A stretch of 64,000 nt of DNA, taken from NCBI GenBank assembly GCA_033977485.1, contig CM066997.1, positions 80,942,634 to 81,006,633 on the forward strand, given 5' to 3'. This document shows positions 10,382 through 21,287 of this stretch, in pieces. Both the position numbers and the translations under genes were made by a program. How positions within the stretch are numbered: position 1 is the first letter of the stretch; each line of letters begins with the position of its first letter. The notes beneath the pieces were generated by a model, which was not told the origin of the DNA, did not search any database, and was given only the letters and a program-made list of their open reading frames with translations. The DNA is from Hydrangea macrophylla (Eukaryota > Streptophyta > Magnoliopsida > Cornales > Hydrangeaceae).

Positions 10382-10704
10382 TGCCTTTCGGACTCAAGAA
10401 TGCTGGGGCAACCTACCAAAGAGCTGCCACCACTCTGTTGCACGACATGATTCACAAGGAAGTAGAGGTGTACGTAGACGACATGATTGTGAAGTCCAAG
10501 GATAGAGAAGGACACCTAGTGGCACTGGAAAAGTTTTTTGAAAGGTTGCGTAAGTACAAGATGAGGTTGAATCCAAAGAAATGCACTTTCGGTGTGACCT
10601 CCGGTAAACTCTTGGGTTTTCTCATCACACAAAGGGGGATAGAGGTAGATCCCTCCAAGATCAAGGCAATCCTAGAAATGACACCACCACGGAATGAAAA
10701 ATAG
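10381..10704 (+). CDS. pol: T1 reverse transcriptase, palm and thumb
   Basis: This continues RT after the frameshift near 10360: MPFGLKNAGATYQ, then the catalytic box YVDDM with Asp residues 33 and 34, and the thumb segment FGVTSGKLLGFL. A TAG at 10702 stands where T0 has GAA (NEKEVRGFL), so it is a nonsense change; the same frame runs on through the RNase H. Confidence 0.9.
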   Translation: MPFGLKNAGATYQRAATTLLHDMIHKEVEVYVDDMIVKSKDREGHLVALEKFFERLRKYKMRLNPKKCTFGVTSGKLLGFLITQRGIEVDPSKIKAILEMTPPRNEK

Positions 10705-10785
10705 GTAAGGGGGTTCCTTGGAAGAATCCAATTCATCAGCCGCTTCATTTCCAAGCTCACAACTACGTGCGATCCTCTGTTCCGA

Positions 10786-12120
10786 TTGTTGAGAAAAGGG
10801 GAGAAGTTCCAATGGGATGACCAATGCCAAGCCACTTTCGACAAAATAAAAGCTTACCTTCAAAATCCGCCTGTCCTTTTACCACCAACGCCTCATAAGC
10901 CCTTAATCCTTTACCTATCCGTCTCCGAAAATGCCATGGGTTGCATGTTAGCCCAAGAAGGAGAAGAAAGCCACTCCGAAAAAGCCATATACTACCTCAG
11001 CAAGAGGATGACTGGGTATGAGCTCAACTACTCTGCCCTCGAAAAAACGTGTTGGGCCTTGGTTTGGTGCACCCGCCGACTGAGGCACTACATGCTAGCC
11101 TTCCCGGTTGTGCTCATATCCTGCATGGATCCTCTAAAATACCTCCTTGAAAAACCCGCCCTAACCGGTCGTATATCCCGTTGGTTACTTCTACTATCCG
11201 AATTCGATATCAAGTATGTTACAAGCAAATCGGTAAAAGGGAGAACCGTGGCTAAGCATCTTGCGGAACATTCCATTGACTCCGAAGAAAGTGGAGACTT
11301 CCCATTCCCGGACGAAAATATCATGGAAATCAAGGAAGAACAATGGAAGTTGTACTTTGATGGAGCGGCCAACATGAAAGGCTACGGAGTAGGAATAATC
11401 CTAGTATCACCAAACGGGGACCACACCCCACTGGCAGTCAAGCTCAATTATAACTCCACCAACAACACTGCTGAATATGAAGCGTGCATTCTAGGGATGG
11501 AAGCGGCCATAGAGTTGAGAATTCAAAAGCTAGATGTCTTCGGAGATTCAAATCTCATCGTGTCACAAGCCAGAGGGGAATGGAAGGTGAAGGAAGAGAG
11601 GTTGAAGCCCTACCATGACCATCTTGATGGACTCAAGAAGCACTTTAAGAGCATAACGTTCTCCTACATGCCTAGGGAAGAGAACCAGCTAGCTGATTCG
11701 TTGGCTACCTTAGCCTCCATGATCAAAATTCCTGTGGGAGTCAGGATGATGCCTTTGGTAATTCAGCAAAGGTACGAGCCTTCGTTTAATATGATCACCG
11801 CAATCGAAGCAGAAGACAATGAAACACCGTGGTATCAGGATGTCTGGAACTTCATAGAAAATGGAACGTACCCCCAAGAATCTACCAAAAAAGACAAAAA
11901 GGCCATTCAAAGATTCGCAGCGCAATTCATCATTTGCGGTGGGAAACTGCTGAAGAAAGGATACAACGGTCACAACATTGGAGAAAGATTGTTGCGAATA
12001 CGTGAGAAAGTGTCACAAGTGCCAGATCCATGCAAACATGATGCATGTACCACCATCCCTTCTATACAGCATGACCTCACCTTGGCCATTCTCCACCTAG
12101 GGAATCGATATTATCGGTGA
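10786..12120 (+). CDS. pol: T1 tandem RNase H domains: degenerate gypsy type then additional archaeal-like type
   Basis: In phase with the RT. The first domain (residues about 25-150) has the Ty3 layout, but the usual catalytic Asp is replaced (YLSVSENAMG), as is usual in the Tat lineage. The second starts at residue 187 with WKLYFDGAANMKG. It has a full acidic set: Asp192, Glu230 (AEYEACILG), Asp254 (VFGDSNLI) and Asp304 (QLADSLA). It would remove the RNA strand during reverse transcription. After residue about 390 the frame enters the integrase N-terminus, but the HHCC zinc-binding part is missing. Compared with T0 about 120 bp are deleted between two ACAAC repeats. The frame is lost near 12100. 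Confidence 0.9.
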   Translation: MLRKGEKFQWDDQCQATFDKIKAYLQNPPVLLPPTPHKPLILYLSVSENAMGCMLAQEGEESHSEKAIYYLSKRMTGYELNYSALEKTCWALVWCTRRLRHYMLAFPVVLISCMDPLKYLLEKPALTGRISRWLLLLSEFDIKYVTSKSVKGRTVAKHLAEHSIDSEESGDFPFPDENIMEIKEEQWKLYFDGAANMKGYGVGIILVSPNGDHTPLAVKLNYNSTNNTAEYEACILGMEAAIELRIQKLDVFGDSNLIVSQARGEWKVKEERLKPYHDHLDGLKKHFKSITFSYMPREENQLADSLATLASMIKIPVGVRMMPLVIQQRYEPSFNMITAIEAEDNETPWYQDVWNFIENGTYPQESTKKDKKAIQRFAAQFIICGGKLLKKGYNGHNIGERLLRIREKVSQVPDPCKHDACTTIPSIQHDLTLAILHLGNRYYR

Positions 12121-12160
12121 AATCATTCTGAAAGCTTTAAATGGAAATCGGTACATTCTG

Positions 12161-12946
12161 GTGGCCATAGACTACTTCACAAAATGGGTAGAAGCTACAT
12201 CCTACACCAAGTTAGGGGCCAAGGAAGTGGCCAAATTCATCAAGAGAAATCTCATCTGCCGTTATGGAGTTCCCCATGAGATTATTTCGGATAACGGAAG
12301 TCATTTCAAAGCAGAAGTTAGGGATCTGTTCGAGGGATACAAAATCACTTATCACCAGTCATCACCATACAGACCGCAAACTAATGGGGCGGTCGAGGCT
12401 ACAAACAAGAATGTTAAGGCCATACTGCAGAAATCAGCCGATACCTACAAGGACTGGCATGAAAAGCTACCGTTCGCACTTTGGGGATACAGAACCTCGA
12501 TAAGGACGTCCACAGGAGCAACTCCTTACTCACTAGTGTATGGGATGGAAGCGGTACTTCCGGTCGAGATAGAATTACCGTACCTGCGCGTGATGGCAGA
12601 GTGTGAAATTTCAGAATCAGATTGGTTGAGGGAAAGGTATGAAGAATTGGCCCTCATAGATGAAAAGCGCCTAGCGACAGTCGACCATGTTCGAATCTAT
12701 CAAAAGAGGATAGCCCGTGCTTTCAACAAAAAGGTTCGTCCGAGGAAGATTGTCAAGGGTGACCTTGTCCTTAAGGAGTTACGAGCTTCGATCTTTGATC
12801 CCCGTGGGAAGTTTAAACCTAAATGGGTCGGCCCTTACATCGTCAAGACTGTCCTTTCCAGAGGAGCAACTTATCTCATGGAACTCGATGGTGTCGAATT
12901 CAAAGAACCAATCAATATGGATCGTCTCAAAAAGTACTATGCTTGA
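12161..12946 (+). CDS. int: T1 integrase catalytic core and C-terminal domain
   Basis: This begins at a GTG inside the polyprotein, so the true N-terminus is upstream and out of frame. The rve-type core has the DDE triad: Asp4 (AIDYFTKW), Asp44 (ISDNGSHF) and Glu79 (GAVEATNKN), with the last two 35 residues apart. The C-terminus has the usual barrel segment (KFKPKWVGPYIV) and ends LKKYYA. No chromodomain is present, as expected outside the chromoviruses. Without the deleted zinc-binding domain upstream, this copy is unlikely to integrate. Confidence 0.92.
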   Translation: MAIDYFTKWVEATSYTKLGAKEVAKFIKRNLICRYGVPHEIISDNGSHFKAEVRDLFEGYKITYHQSSPYRPQTNGAVEATNKNVKAILQKSADTYKDWHEKLPFALWGYRTSIRTSTGATPYSLVYGMEAVLPVEIELPYLRVMAECEISESDWLRERYEELALIDEKRLATVDHVRIYQKRIARAFNKKVRPRKIVKGDLVLKELRASIFDPRGKFKPKWVGPYIVKTVLSRGATYLMELDGVEFKEPINMDRLKKYYA

Positions 12947-13746
12947 CTATTCAATAACCTCTTCTTTCAAGCCTTGCCCTGAACTACGCTCGACCTGATT
13001 CCCGCTCGGGGATACGTAGGCAACCACATCGGTTCGGTCACTCCACCCACAAAATAGCCCAATTTCTTTCAAGCTTCGACCCGAACTACGTTGGACCTGA
13101 TCCCCGCTAGGGGGTACGTAGGCAGACTTTAAAAAAAAAGGATGGCTCGCTAGGTCGAAAATCCGAAAGGACGCCTAGGCAAAAATTAGAGCTAAAATCC
13201 AAAGTGAGCAATAACAAAAGAGAGAAAAGAGCTCGCTAGGTCACCTAACTGGTGCCTAGGCAAAAGTTATGAGCATTTGAGAGAATAAAGTTACGGTCCT
13301 TACCATAACTCAGAAGTCACCCTCCACACTAGGGGCAAACTTCGGCCACTCGCCTCGTTTGCCTGAACCTCTTCTAAACTAGGGGCAAACATCGGTCATC
13401 TACCTCGTTTGCCTCACAAACATACATATCCCAAACTAGGGGCAAACTTCGGCCACTCGCCTCGTTTGCCTCTAATCGTCCTAGCATGCCCAAGCAAGTA
13501 CCAAAAGCAACATCTAATTGAAATCTCGATTACAAAATATTTTTAAAGGTAAAATGCATAGAATGAGATTCCCAAAGTAACCAAGGTTCACCGATAAACA
13601 AACTCTGAATATTACATAAGCAGAAAAGATCAAAAAAATAAAAGTCTTTTGAAAAGCAATCACACATGTTCAAAGACACTGGGAGGAATGAGCAGAATCA
13701 GTCAGGTCTAGTTTTATCTTTATGTCTTTTATTTCTTCAAAGGTCT
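12947..13746 (+). other. T1 region between pol and antisense gene B, with repeated motifs
   Basis: No gene is seen. At 12980-13022 and 13083-13126 lies a motif of about 42 bp that starts GAACTACG, holds a small TCCC/GGGGA hairpin and ends GATACGTAGGCA. Three copies of a roughly 40-bp motif (ACTAGGGGCAAAC...CTCGTTTGCCT) lie at 13326-13475. Pairs of CTCGCTAGGTC...GACGCCTAGGCA lie at 13145-13265. All recur in T0 (51017-51265 and 51470-51630). Confidence 0.75.
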
Positions 13747-14745
13747 TTAGAAATAGGCCCTTGCTTGGCTGGCCCAGCTCCTGATGAAAGCAGCAATGGT
13801 AGTGGCTCTGACTCTGGAAGCAAAGACCCTCTCAGTAAACCCCCGGGGGACCTCTTGAACTTGCCCGTACTGTCTGGCCAATCGACGAGGATGATAGAAG
13901 GAGGTCTCTCTCAGTCCCATCAGCCATACCCTCTGAAAATCCCCAAGACTGGTGGTCACAGCATAAAGGCCCCAACGCCTCACAATCCAGCAAATGTCAG
14001 CCTCAGATAAGGCGCCCATCATACCCACCCAATCAGCAGAAGTAAAATGAGTATGAAGCACAGCTCTGTGAAAATAAACTGGCGGCACATTACCGGTCCA
14101 TAACTGAAGACGCTCATAGAGCCAAGCCTGTAACACCAGAGGCGCCCCAGAAGGTAGAAGCATTCCCTGACTTGAAGCGCGATCCAAACCATTCAGGGTC
14201 TTGGTCAAAACCATGGCCATGGGGTTCTTACCAGCCTTCAGCCCTAGACATACATGCACTAAGTCGCCAGAAGTGCTCGAAAACAAGAAGTGTGAAGTCA
14301 TACATAGAATCAGAACAGCCCCATGAGTAGCATCATATACGCTGGGATTCCCAGGACTGGCATATCGAGCAATTATGGAAGCAATATCGAGAACCTCACC
14401 TTGAAGCAGCCGACGGGAAATAGTGATGGAACAATTCAGATACTCAGCCAAGCCTCGCGTAGGACTGAGGGTATCAACAGAAGGAAGAATCAGATCCAAA
14501 TCAGAATCATAGCCGAGGATGGCACAGAACTCCTCAAACAAGGGGCATATCTCCAAGCCATTGAAATTGAAGACATGGTTCACCGGGTCCCAGTGAGCAA
14601 TGGCAGCGTGCAAAAACTCAGTGTTCAAGGTCCTCTGGCAAAGAGAGAATAGCTCGGTCAAGCCGTAGCTAAAGAGGTTGATCCGCTCCACACCATCCGT
14701 GATGTTCAGCCAAGCCGTGAGCTGAGCGGGATCATACAAAGCCAT
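13747..14745 (-). CDS. T1 antisense gene B: DUF7745/plant-mobile-domain-like protein
   Basis: A single open frame of 332 residues on the strand opposite to pol, starting at the ATG of MALYDPAQLTAW. The frame is open a little further upstream but without an ATG, just past a possible splice acceptor. The segment HWDPVNHVFNFNGLEICP followed by EEFCAIL matches the W-x-P...F-x-F-x-G...P-x-x-E-E pattern of retroelement-associated DUF7745 and mobile-domain proteins. No membrane segment or zinc motif is evident, and the biochemical role is unknown. It is intact, unlike the sense genes. T0 has a decayed copy at 51885-52877. Family assignment is from pattern memory only. Confidence 0.7.
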   Translation of the reverse strand: MALYDPAQLTAWLNITDGVERINLFSYGLTELFSLCQRTLNTEFLHAAIAHWDPVNHVFNFNGLEICPLFEEFCAILGYDSDLDLILPSVDTLSPTRGLAEYLNCSITISRRLLQGEVLDIASIIARYASPGNPSVYDATHGAVLILCMTSHFLFSSTSGDLVHVCLGLKAGKNPMAMVLTKTLNGLDRASSQGMLLPSGAPLVLQAWLYERLQLWTGNVPPVYFHRAVLHTHFTSADWVGMMGALSEADICWIVRRWGLYAVTTSLGDFQRVWLMGLRETSFYHPRRLARQYGQVQEVPRGFTERVFASRVRATTIAAFIRSWASQARAYF

Positions 14746-14970
14746 GGTTTCAGTCGCGGCTCTAGGAAAATTCAAAATTTTGGCAGCACCTCCCCGTTTC
14801 ACGGACTATCCCACCTGCAAGGCAAAAACACTCACTATTACAAAACTGCCCATCGCAGTAATACCCAACAATCACAGTGCACATGTATCATCATCAACTA
14901 AAACAAGCACACAACCGCGCCTCCAAACCGGAAGCTATCCGGCCTAAAAGGCAAAACATCATAATAATTT

Positions 14971-15150
14971 CACTACACCATATGGCCAGATTTCTAACGG
15001 ACAACTTTTATCATTTCTAACGGATATATCCGTTACTAATTACTAACGGATAGATCCGTTAGAAAACATACAAATCCGTTAGTAATGACCCTTCATATAG
15101 ATTTATAATTTTTCTAACGGTTTTTTAAAAAATACTAACGGATATAACCG
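14971..15150. repeat. CACTA left terminal inverted repeat and subterminal repeats
   Basis: The 17-bp TIR is followed by about seven copies, whole or half, of the TAACGGAT...ATCCGTTA motif in both orientations. In known CACTA elements such subterminal repeats bind the element's own DNA-binding protein. Confidence 0.9.
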
Positions 15151-18100
15151 TTACCATTTTTTACAGAAATTAAAAATAATACAAGAAAAGAATAAAAAAG
15201 GAAATATAAAAGAATAACAATAGATGAGATCAGGCTAGAATAAAAAATGGGAAGAGAAAAGGCAAGAGAGAGAGAAAGAGAAGCTCAGCCTCTCGTGGCC
15301 TCGTCGCCCTCGCCGGAGAAAGGTACCTCTATCTTGCCGTCTCTCTCTCTTACCTTATGAATCGAAGAAGCCCTAAGCCAAAAATCCGGCGCCTCACCAT
15401 GTGACACCTCACCTCGCCCAAATCCTGCTGCAATTACCTCGCTCACCAGATCCATCACAGATCCGGAGCCATCACGAATCGCCACAGATCCGACGCCATT
15501 GGAAATCAAAGCCATGCCCTAGGTCTCGGAGATCTCAAACTCCGTAGTTGAGATATCTATATCTATATATATACTCTCTTTAGATACACTACGTTTTTCA
15601 TTTCAGATGTTCTAACTTTATGTAGTAATTTTCGATCACAGGAATGCTAGTTTTGGTTTGTGGCAGGGCTACATTTGTAAGGTAGGGCTCAGATCTAATG
15701 AAACTCTAGCTCATACCTTCAGTTTTCTTTGTGATTTCTCTTCCCTTTGATCCCAATGTATTTTCAATTGTCTATGTAGAATTTTTAGTTGCCACTTCTG
15801 GAAGATCTTTGTGTGTTTTGGGGTTTTTTCTTCTATTGCGTGAATAGTCATTTACTGTTGAGTTAAAATAGTTCTTGCAAATATAAGATGGAAGATTGTT
15901 CTTTAGCCTCTTGAAATTTTTTGGAAAATTTCCAACCTAGAATATTTTATGAGATTTTAATTTTTTTTAGACCACCAATTTCTCATTTGCGAGATTTAGC
16001 TTTCTAAGTAAAAAAATTAGTTGATTTTTTCCTTACAAACTTGTGATGTTATATGAAATTACTGCATTCCTGTTGCATATACGAAGCTTCTAACAAATGC
16101 TCTGTTGTATCGCCAAATTTTGCTGCAATATATTATCTCAAGGAAGCTCTGGACACGTCATCTTTTTTTTTTTTGGTACTTCGTAGAATCTTGAGGACAA
16201 GGCTCGAGTGAAAGATGCAGTGAGGTTGGGAAAGGCACAATCTTATTGTTTTTAGATTAGATATAGGGATCATATAATTTACTTGGCTACGGTATGTTTG
16301 GGATTTGCTTTCACGTCACATTGTTACCGACTTGGATGCTTGAAGACTAATCTTTTTTTTTTTTTTTTTTCTGAACAAGAAGAAATTTCGTTGATAAAAA
16401 TGGTGAAAGCACAAAGAAGCAAGCTTTTGGGATGATGGAGTGTCTTGTGAGAAAGGGGCGTTGTGGACCAATGCAATGTTGAATGATAGGTTGCATATTT
16501 ATTGTTGTGTTCTGTATATTTCTCAAGGTGATAGGTATATATAATCTTTCTTAGAGTATAGTTCTCATTAGGACAATTTGCACACATAATTTGAGAACTT
16601 AAATCCACCATCTTCCTCATATGACTTGCACATTCAACTTTTTAGAGATGAAAATTTAAATGATTAATTTTTTTTTTGTTATAGCGGTGCTGGATGGGAG
16701 AAACATGGTGGTATTTTCTGGATAGATGATCTCTTAGTGATGTGTTTTCTACTACCTTAAATATTATTTTGACTAGGTTATAGCAAGTCGCACAAAGATC
16801 TACATAATTATTCATGCAAATGGATCTCTTATATTCTTTCATACCAATACCTTGATCAAGCTCTTGGCCACTTGAGCTATACCTCACTTGGTAAAAAAGA
16901 GAAATTGCGTTACATTTATTCTTTTTTTGGTTTGCAGATATATTGGAGTAAAATAAAAGGGAAGAAAAGATAATATTTGTTTGTTTGATGTTAACCACTG
17001 TCTCACTCTATTAAACAATTCTTTGTTTGTCATCTTCTATTTTTCTGATTTGAATAAGCTTGTTTAGTTTCTATCTTATAAAACTCTGTGAAATTTTAAC
17101 TAGGTTATGAAAAGGAGAAGTGTCACCACAGAGAGCTAGAGTTTATCCTGGGGACGTTTTTGATATCCACAACACTACAATATATTTTTGTAGATGTTTC
17201 TATGTGTAATTAAATCGGTAAATTCTGTTTTGGTAGAGCTTGTGTTTCTATGCACTACAATATTGCTCAGTTATCCCCTTCTAAATTTTGTTTCTTTTCA
17301 TTTCTTTTAGTATTATTTATTTGTGACATGGTTACTTGTTAGTCTGAGGCATAAAAATCCACGTTTAGTTTCGTGAAGAACTAAGTGCACTTTGTCCTAT
17401 GCTTGCGGGTGAATTACCACGGAAGTTACATAGTAGAAAGACACCTCCACTTTAGGTGATACACTTACCTTCATGTCTTTGACCAATTTTTTTTTATGTT
17501 AAAACTATAGACAAAATTTCAGCATGGGAAGGGTTAGTGTTACTTCACATGTCTCACTTAGGTAGTGACGTCTTAAATTGAAAATTGTTGTAGAAAAGTT
17601 AAAGCAGTACAATTACTAAAGAAATCTAGGGAGTCTTTTAGGGTAGTATGAATCACTTGCTTCTATTCTGCATCTTCTTCAAAGGTGGGAAAAGGATAAT
17701 GAAAGAACTTAGTATGAAGAGAAATGTTTGCATGTGTTTGGTATATCATTCTTCATATCTTCACTTTCATAGCAGTGTACATATTTTGTAATTATTGTGT
17801 ACTAAGAGTTTTTCCTAGTAGATTAATCGATGATCCAATGATTTGAGATGGAGAGAATGTGAAGTTGCTGTTGAGGCCACAGCACGGTAAGGCTCACTAC
17901 TGCTTGTTAGTTTCTCACAGCACATCTTTTGATTTTCTTGACATGTTTGGTTATCGAAAAACTTTGAATTCTCCTTTCTCATTTGTTTTCACTTGTTTCC
18001 TAAACCTTGGGCTTGAACTTGTGTCTCCATATTCCACTGCACCTATACATTCTATTCAGTTTTGAAGATAAACTTTTCAGGAATTTATTCGCTTAATGGA

Positions 18101-19352
18101 AGAAAACAAAAAGCATAAAGAAGTCAGCCTTCTACTTAGTATAAGATTTGGATTAATTTGAATACGTCTAAGGTATAAGGATTAATTTGAATACGTTATT
18201 AGTAGGGTTCATTTTCATGAGCAACCAAATAGGGACACCTTTTTTATTCCCTATTTTTCTTTTCTTTTTTTCTTTTTTTCTTTTTTTTTTTTTTGTTAAC
18301 TTTGTCCTATTGTTGACCCTAATTTTTATAATAGATCCTGTTCTACAAGATTTGTAGAAAGAGTAACCTGATACGGTACCCGTGGTATTTCCTTAAAACA
18401 ATTGATTTTTAATGCCCTTTAGATAATTCTGGAAAATGGTACTCAAATTTTAGTCTTTTGTTGTAAGGCTCTGCTTGGATTCTATGACATGTCTCGCTTT
18501 GATTGGTTTTTGAACATGAATTGTGCAGCCCCGTGTAGGAATATTGGAATTATCTGATTTTTATTAACTTTTTTCACATTTCATGAACATTAATGGTTTA
18601 GTTTTTAAGATAACTCTCTCTAACTTTGTGAGCGAATTGAATTTAACAAGGAACACTCATGGCTAACTTGTTAACCATAACTAAAATAAGTAAAGCCATG
18701 TTTACTGAAGCAGTCTTTTTGTTTTGGTTTGCTCTTCCTAAAATATGCAACAACTGAATTTATAGGTTGTTTGCCCTCTATATCAGTTATCTATTTGTGT
18801 TTTGTTGTAAGAAAAAAAGACCACAATGGCAAGTTTACTCCCAAGTGGTTAAGGTAAAAATGTGCTTTCTAATTGTAAATTTGGCATTGTTCAAGTTATG
18901 TTTCCTGTATGTTTGAATCATTTCTGTTTGAGGTTTTAGTTCTCTTTCTTTGGTAGGTAACAAATGAACCATTTCTAATAACACATTATGATTTCAGTTT
19001 TAGCCATTTTTTCCCAGTCCCCAATCAGCCCCCCGACCAGCCCCCAAACAGACCTTAAATCAGCCCCTATAATTAGCCCAGATAGCCCTTAAACAGCACC
19101 CAAATCAGACCCACTTTCTCAGACACAGTCTCTTTTAGAAAATTAATGCTTTGTTTGGTTCATGGATAGTGTGGGAAAATATAAGACTCCTAGCAGAAAA
19201 TTTAAGAGAAGAAAACATCTACTGCACCATCCACTTCAAATTATGTTGTGTGTCTATGTATGTATATAACAATTTGTAAACTTAACTGTTACTCGCTATT
19301 CTTTCTTCCTTGTTTACATGTCTGATTCACCTAATGTGTATTTTGAAGACAG
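15151..19352. other. CACTA interior without recognised coding sequence
   Basis: Mostly AT-rich sequence, like introns. A GC-richer block at 15240-15540 has a GA/CT-rich stretch and could be a captured 5' exon or untranslated region, but I recognise no protein. Long T tracts lie at 16351-16370 and 18240-18296. A short open stretch ending at a GTAAGG donor-like site near 17882 is a weak exon candidate. A C-rich patch of loosely repeated CAGCCCC lies at 19015-19130. Confidence 0.5.
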
Positions 19353-19442
19353 GGACATTCTATGCTTTGCCTCAAAGTCCACAACTGTTTAAGCAAATGC
19401 TAATGGCCTTGGGTTTTGATAAATATTATCAAATAGCGCAAG
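19353..19442 (+). pseudogene. Captured exon of an organellar-type aspartyl-tRNA synthetase
   Basis: A 90-bp open stretch between an AG acceptor (GAAGACAG) and a GTAATT donor. It encodes [16 protein letters not shown] followed by GFDKYYQIA. This is the class II motif 2 approach region of bacterial and organellar AspRS, where the canonical protein continues with Arg-Cys-Phe-Arg-Asp-Glu. The last codons are altered (AQ in place of AR), so the splice border may be damaged. I see no neighbouring exons of this gene in the element, so only a fragment was taken. It cannot make a working enzyme. Confidence 0.75.
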
Positions 19443-19820
19443 GTAATTATTTTGTTCCATGGATGTTTGATATTTGTTTAATTGCCCCATTTGTTGCTTA
19501 TTTACATTTTGCTCTGAGATTTTTCTCTTTCTGCTTAGAAGTTATAAAACACACAGATGTTTCATGAATGTGTTCTTTTGTCCTAGTTACATCAATCTAA
19601 AAGTGAACTTAGGCAGCTTTGAGTATTAAAATTAATGAAATGGGGGTGTGGAAAATGAGGCTTTTAAGAAGACGATAGCTAGATTAACTGGTTTGGCATG
19701 GTGACAAACTTGATCTCTAAATGAGTGAACGACATTTTGATCCTATGCACCTTTGTTCTTTCCCCATTTATTGCGGATGCAATATGGCAATTTGCTGTAA
19801 AGAATGGGAAAAATGTAAGT

Positions 19821-19938
19821 CTCTATTTGCTTTATGGATTTATTGAGGCAAAAGAAAAGAAAACACCGAGGAAAATTTTTACTTTGTTTAGTTACTAAGG
19901 ATACAATGAGGAAAATAGGATGGGAAAGCAAATAGGGT
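19821..19938. mobile_element. Short MITE-like repeat related to the one at 22967
   Basis: The ends read CTCTATTTGCTTT and AAAGCAAATAGGG, imperfect inverted repeats. The interior (TTATGGATTTATTGAGG, GTTACTAAGGAT, GAGGAAAATAGGA) resembles the clearer MITE at 22967-23179. No target duplication is clear, so the borders are tentative. Confidence 0.4.
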
Positions 19939-21287
19939 GAGAAGTATATCTATAGGCCAACCAATTGATTTTCTATTTCAGTATATCTATAGGCCATAGG
20001 CTCAATTGTGTTGTACCAAAGCTACTGACTAATATATCAGTGATTTTGAGACCTAAATAGTACTAGAAGTACCTATATTCTCCATATAGCTTACATTTGC
20101 ATAGAAAACATTTTTTCTCGATAGTGGCTTCAAACATCTTGATTATTTATGCAAAGAAATATTAGTGCTAAGTATCCTAAAGTTGGATAACATTACTTCT
20201 ACTTCTTGGAGTGCTCTGATGTCGTTGCGTAACATTGGCTGGTTGACTAGCTGTAGCCTTATTTGGTGAAATAGTCACATAGGGGTGGATCCGGTTCTTC
20301 TGGATTTTGGTCACCGTAACTATCATTCTAGATTTTTTGGATTAGTTTCAGCTTATCAGATTTAGTGATTTTTTCGTTCTTCGATATCCATGGATAAAAA
20401 AAATTATAAACTAGGGGACATGAAAAAAGCAAGTGTTGACTATGAGGCAAGAGGTCCCATCTGGTTTCAATACATAGGTATGGTACCTGGTACTTATTTC
20501 TTCCCAATCTTATGATAAAAAAAATTTCAGGAAACTTTCATATCTATAGACTATATTTTTACCAAATTTTGCTAAGGTTTCCTAGTTGACCTCATTGTTT
20601 AAGCTAAAGTGTTCAAAAACACGAGATCATATAAAGGGCTGAAAATGTTAGTGGATTAATTGCTACTACTGAAGTTCAAGGCTTGATTGTTGAATGCACA
20701 CCACACCTTGTAATAAGGCCTGGTGTTTGTTTGTTCTCAATCTTTTGATGAAGAAACTTGTTAACTAAGTACATCTTTGTACCAGCATTTTCTTCTGAGG
20801 TTTTCAAGTTGACTTTTGAATTACACTTGCTTTATTTGCAATTTGCTGCTGATGATTATTGAGTGGACTTGGGATCATGTTAGTAAGGTCTAATGTTGAA
20901 AACAAAAAATTTGCATTGAAGACCATGTAGGTATCAACTATTTGTAAGGTCTGAAGTTGAAAACAACCTAGGTGAGTGAATTAACCTTTGATTCCTTGAT
21001 AACATCAATCAATTTCTTTGATTCAATTTTCCAGTAAGCCTACCTTATAAGTCCTGAATGTCCTTGTTGACACCCATTAATTTGAAAGTCACTAAAGGAT
21101 CCTATCACATACCATTTTAACTGAAATCTTTTAGGTGGTGGTTTTGAGTTTTATTTCAACTTTACATAGTCAAATGTATAGCATGATGTAAGTGCAATTG
21201 TTTATATTCTCTAAAGACGAATCGTTATATACCTTGCCAGTAACATTTTTGAGGTGGTCATTTTAAGACTTTTTTTTTTCTTTTCAG

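Noticed and set aside
12980..13475. CRISPR-like array
   Set aside because: Repeats are few, unequal in spacing and have similar spacers. They lie in a plant retroelement and recur in its relative.
13666..14947. Plus-strand frames opposite to antisense gene B
   Set aside because: Gene B has a recognisable signature and a homologue in T0. The plus-strand frames are not kept in T0.
15285..15515. Minus-strand frame of 76 codons near the CACTA left end
   Set aside because: No motif. The segment may be a captured GC-rich exon or UTR on either strand, but nothing supports a specific gene.
20279..20395. Another hAT end (AGGGGTGGATCCGG)
   Set aside because: No matching inverted end or 8-bp duplication could be found in the neighbourhood.
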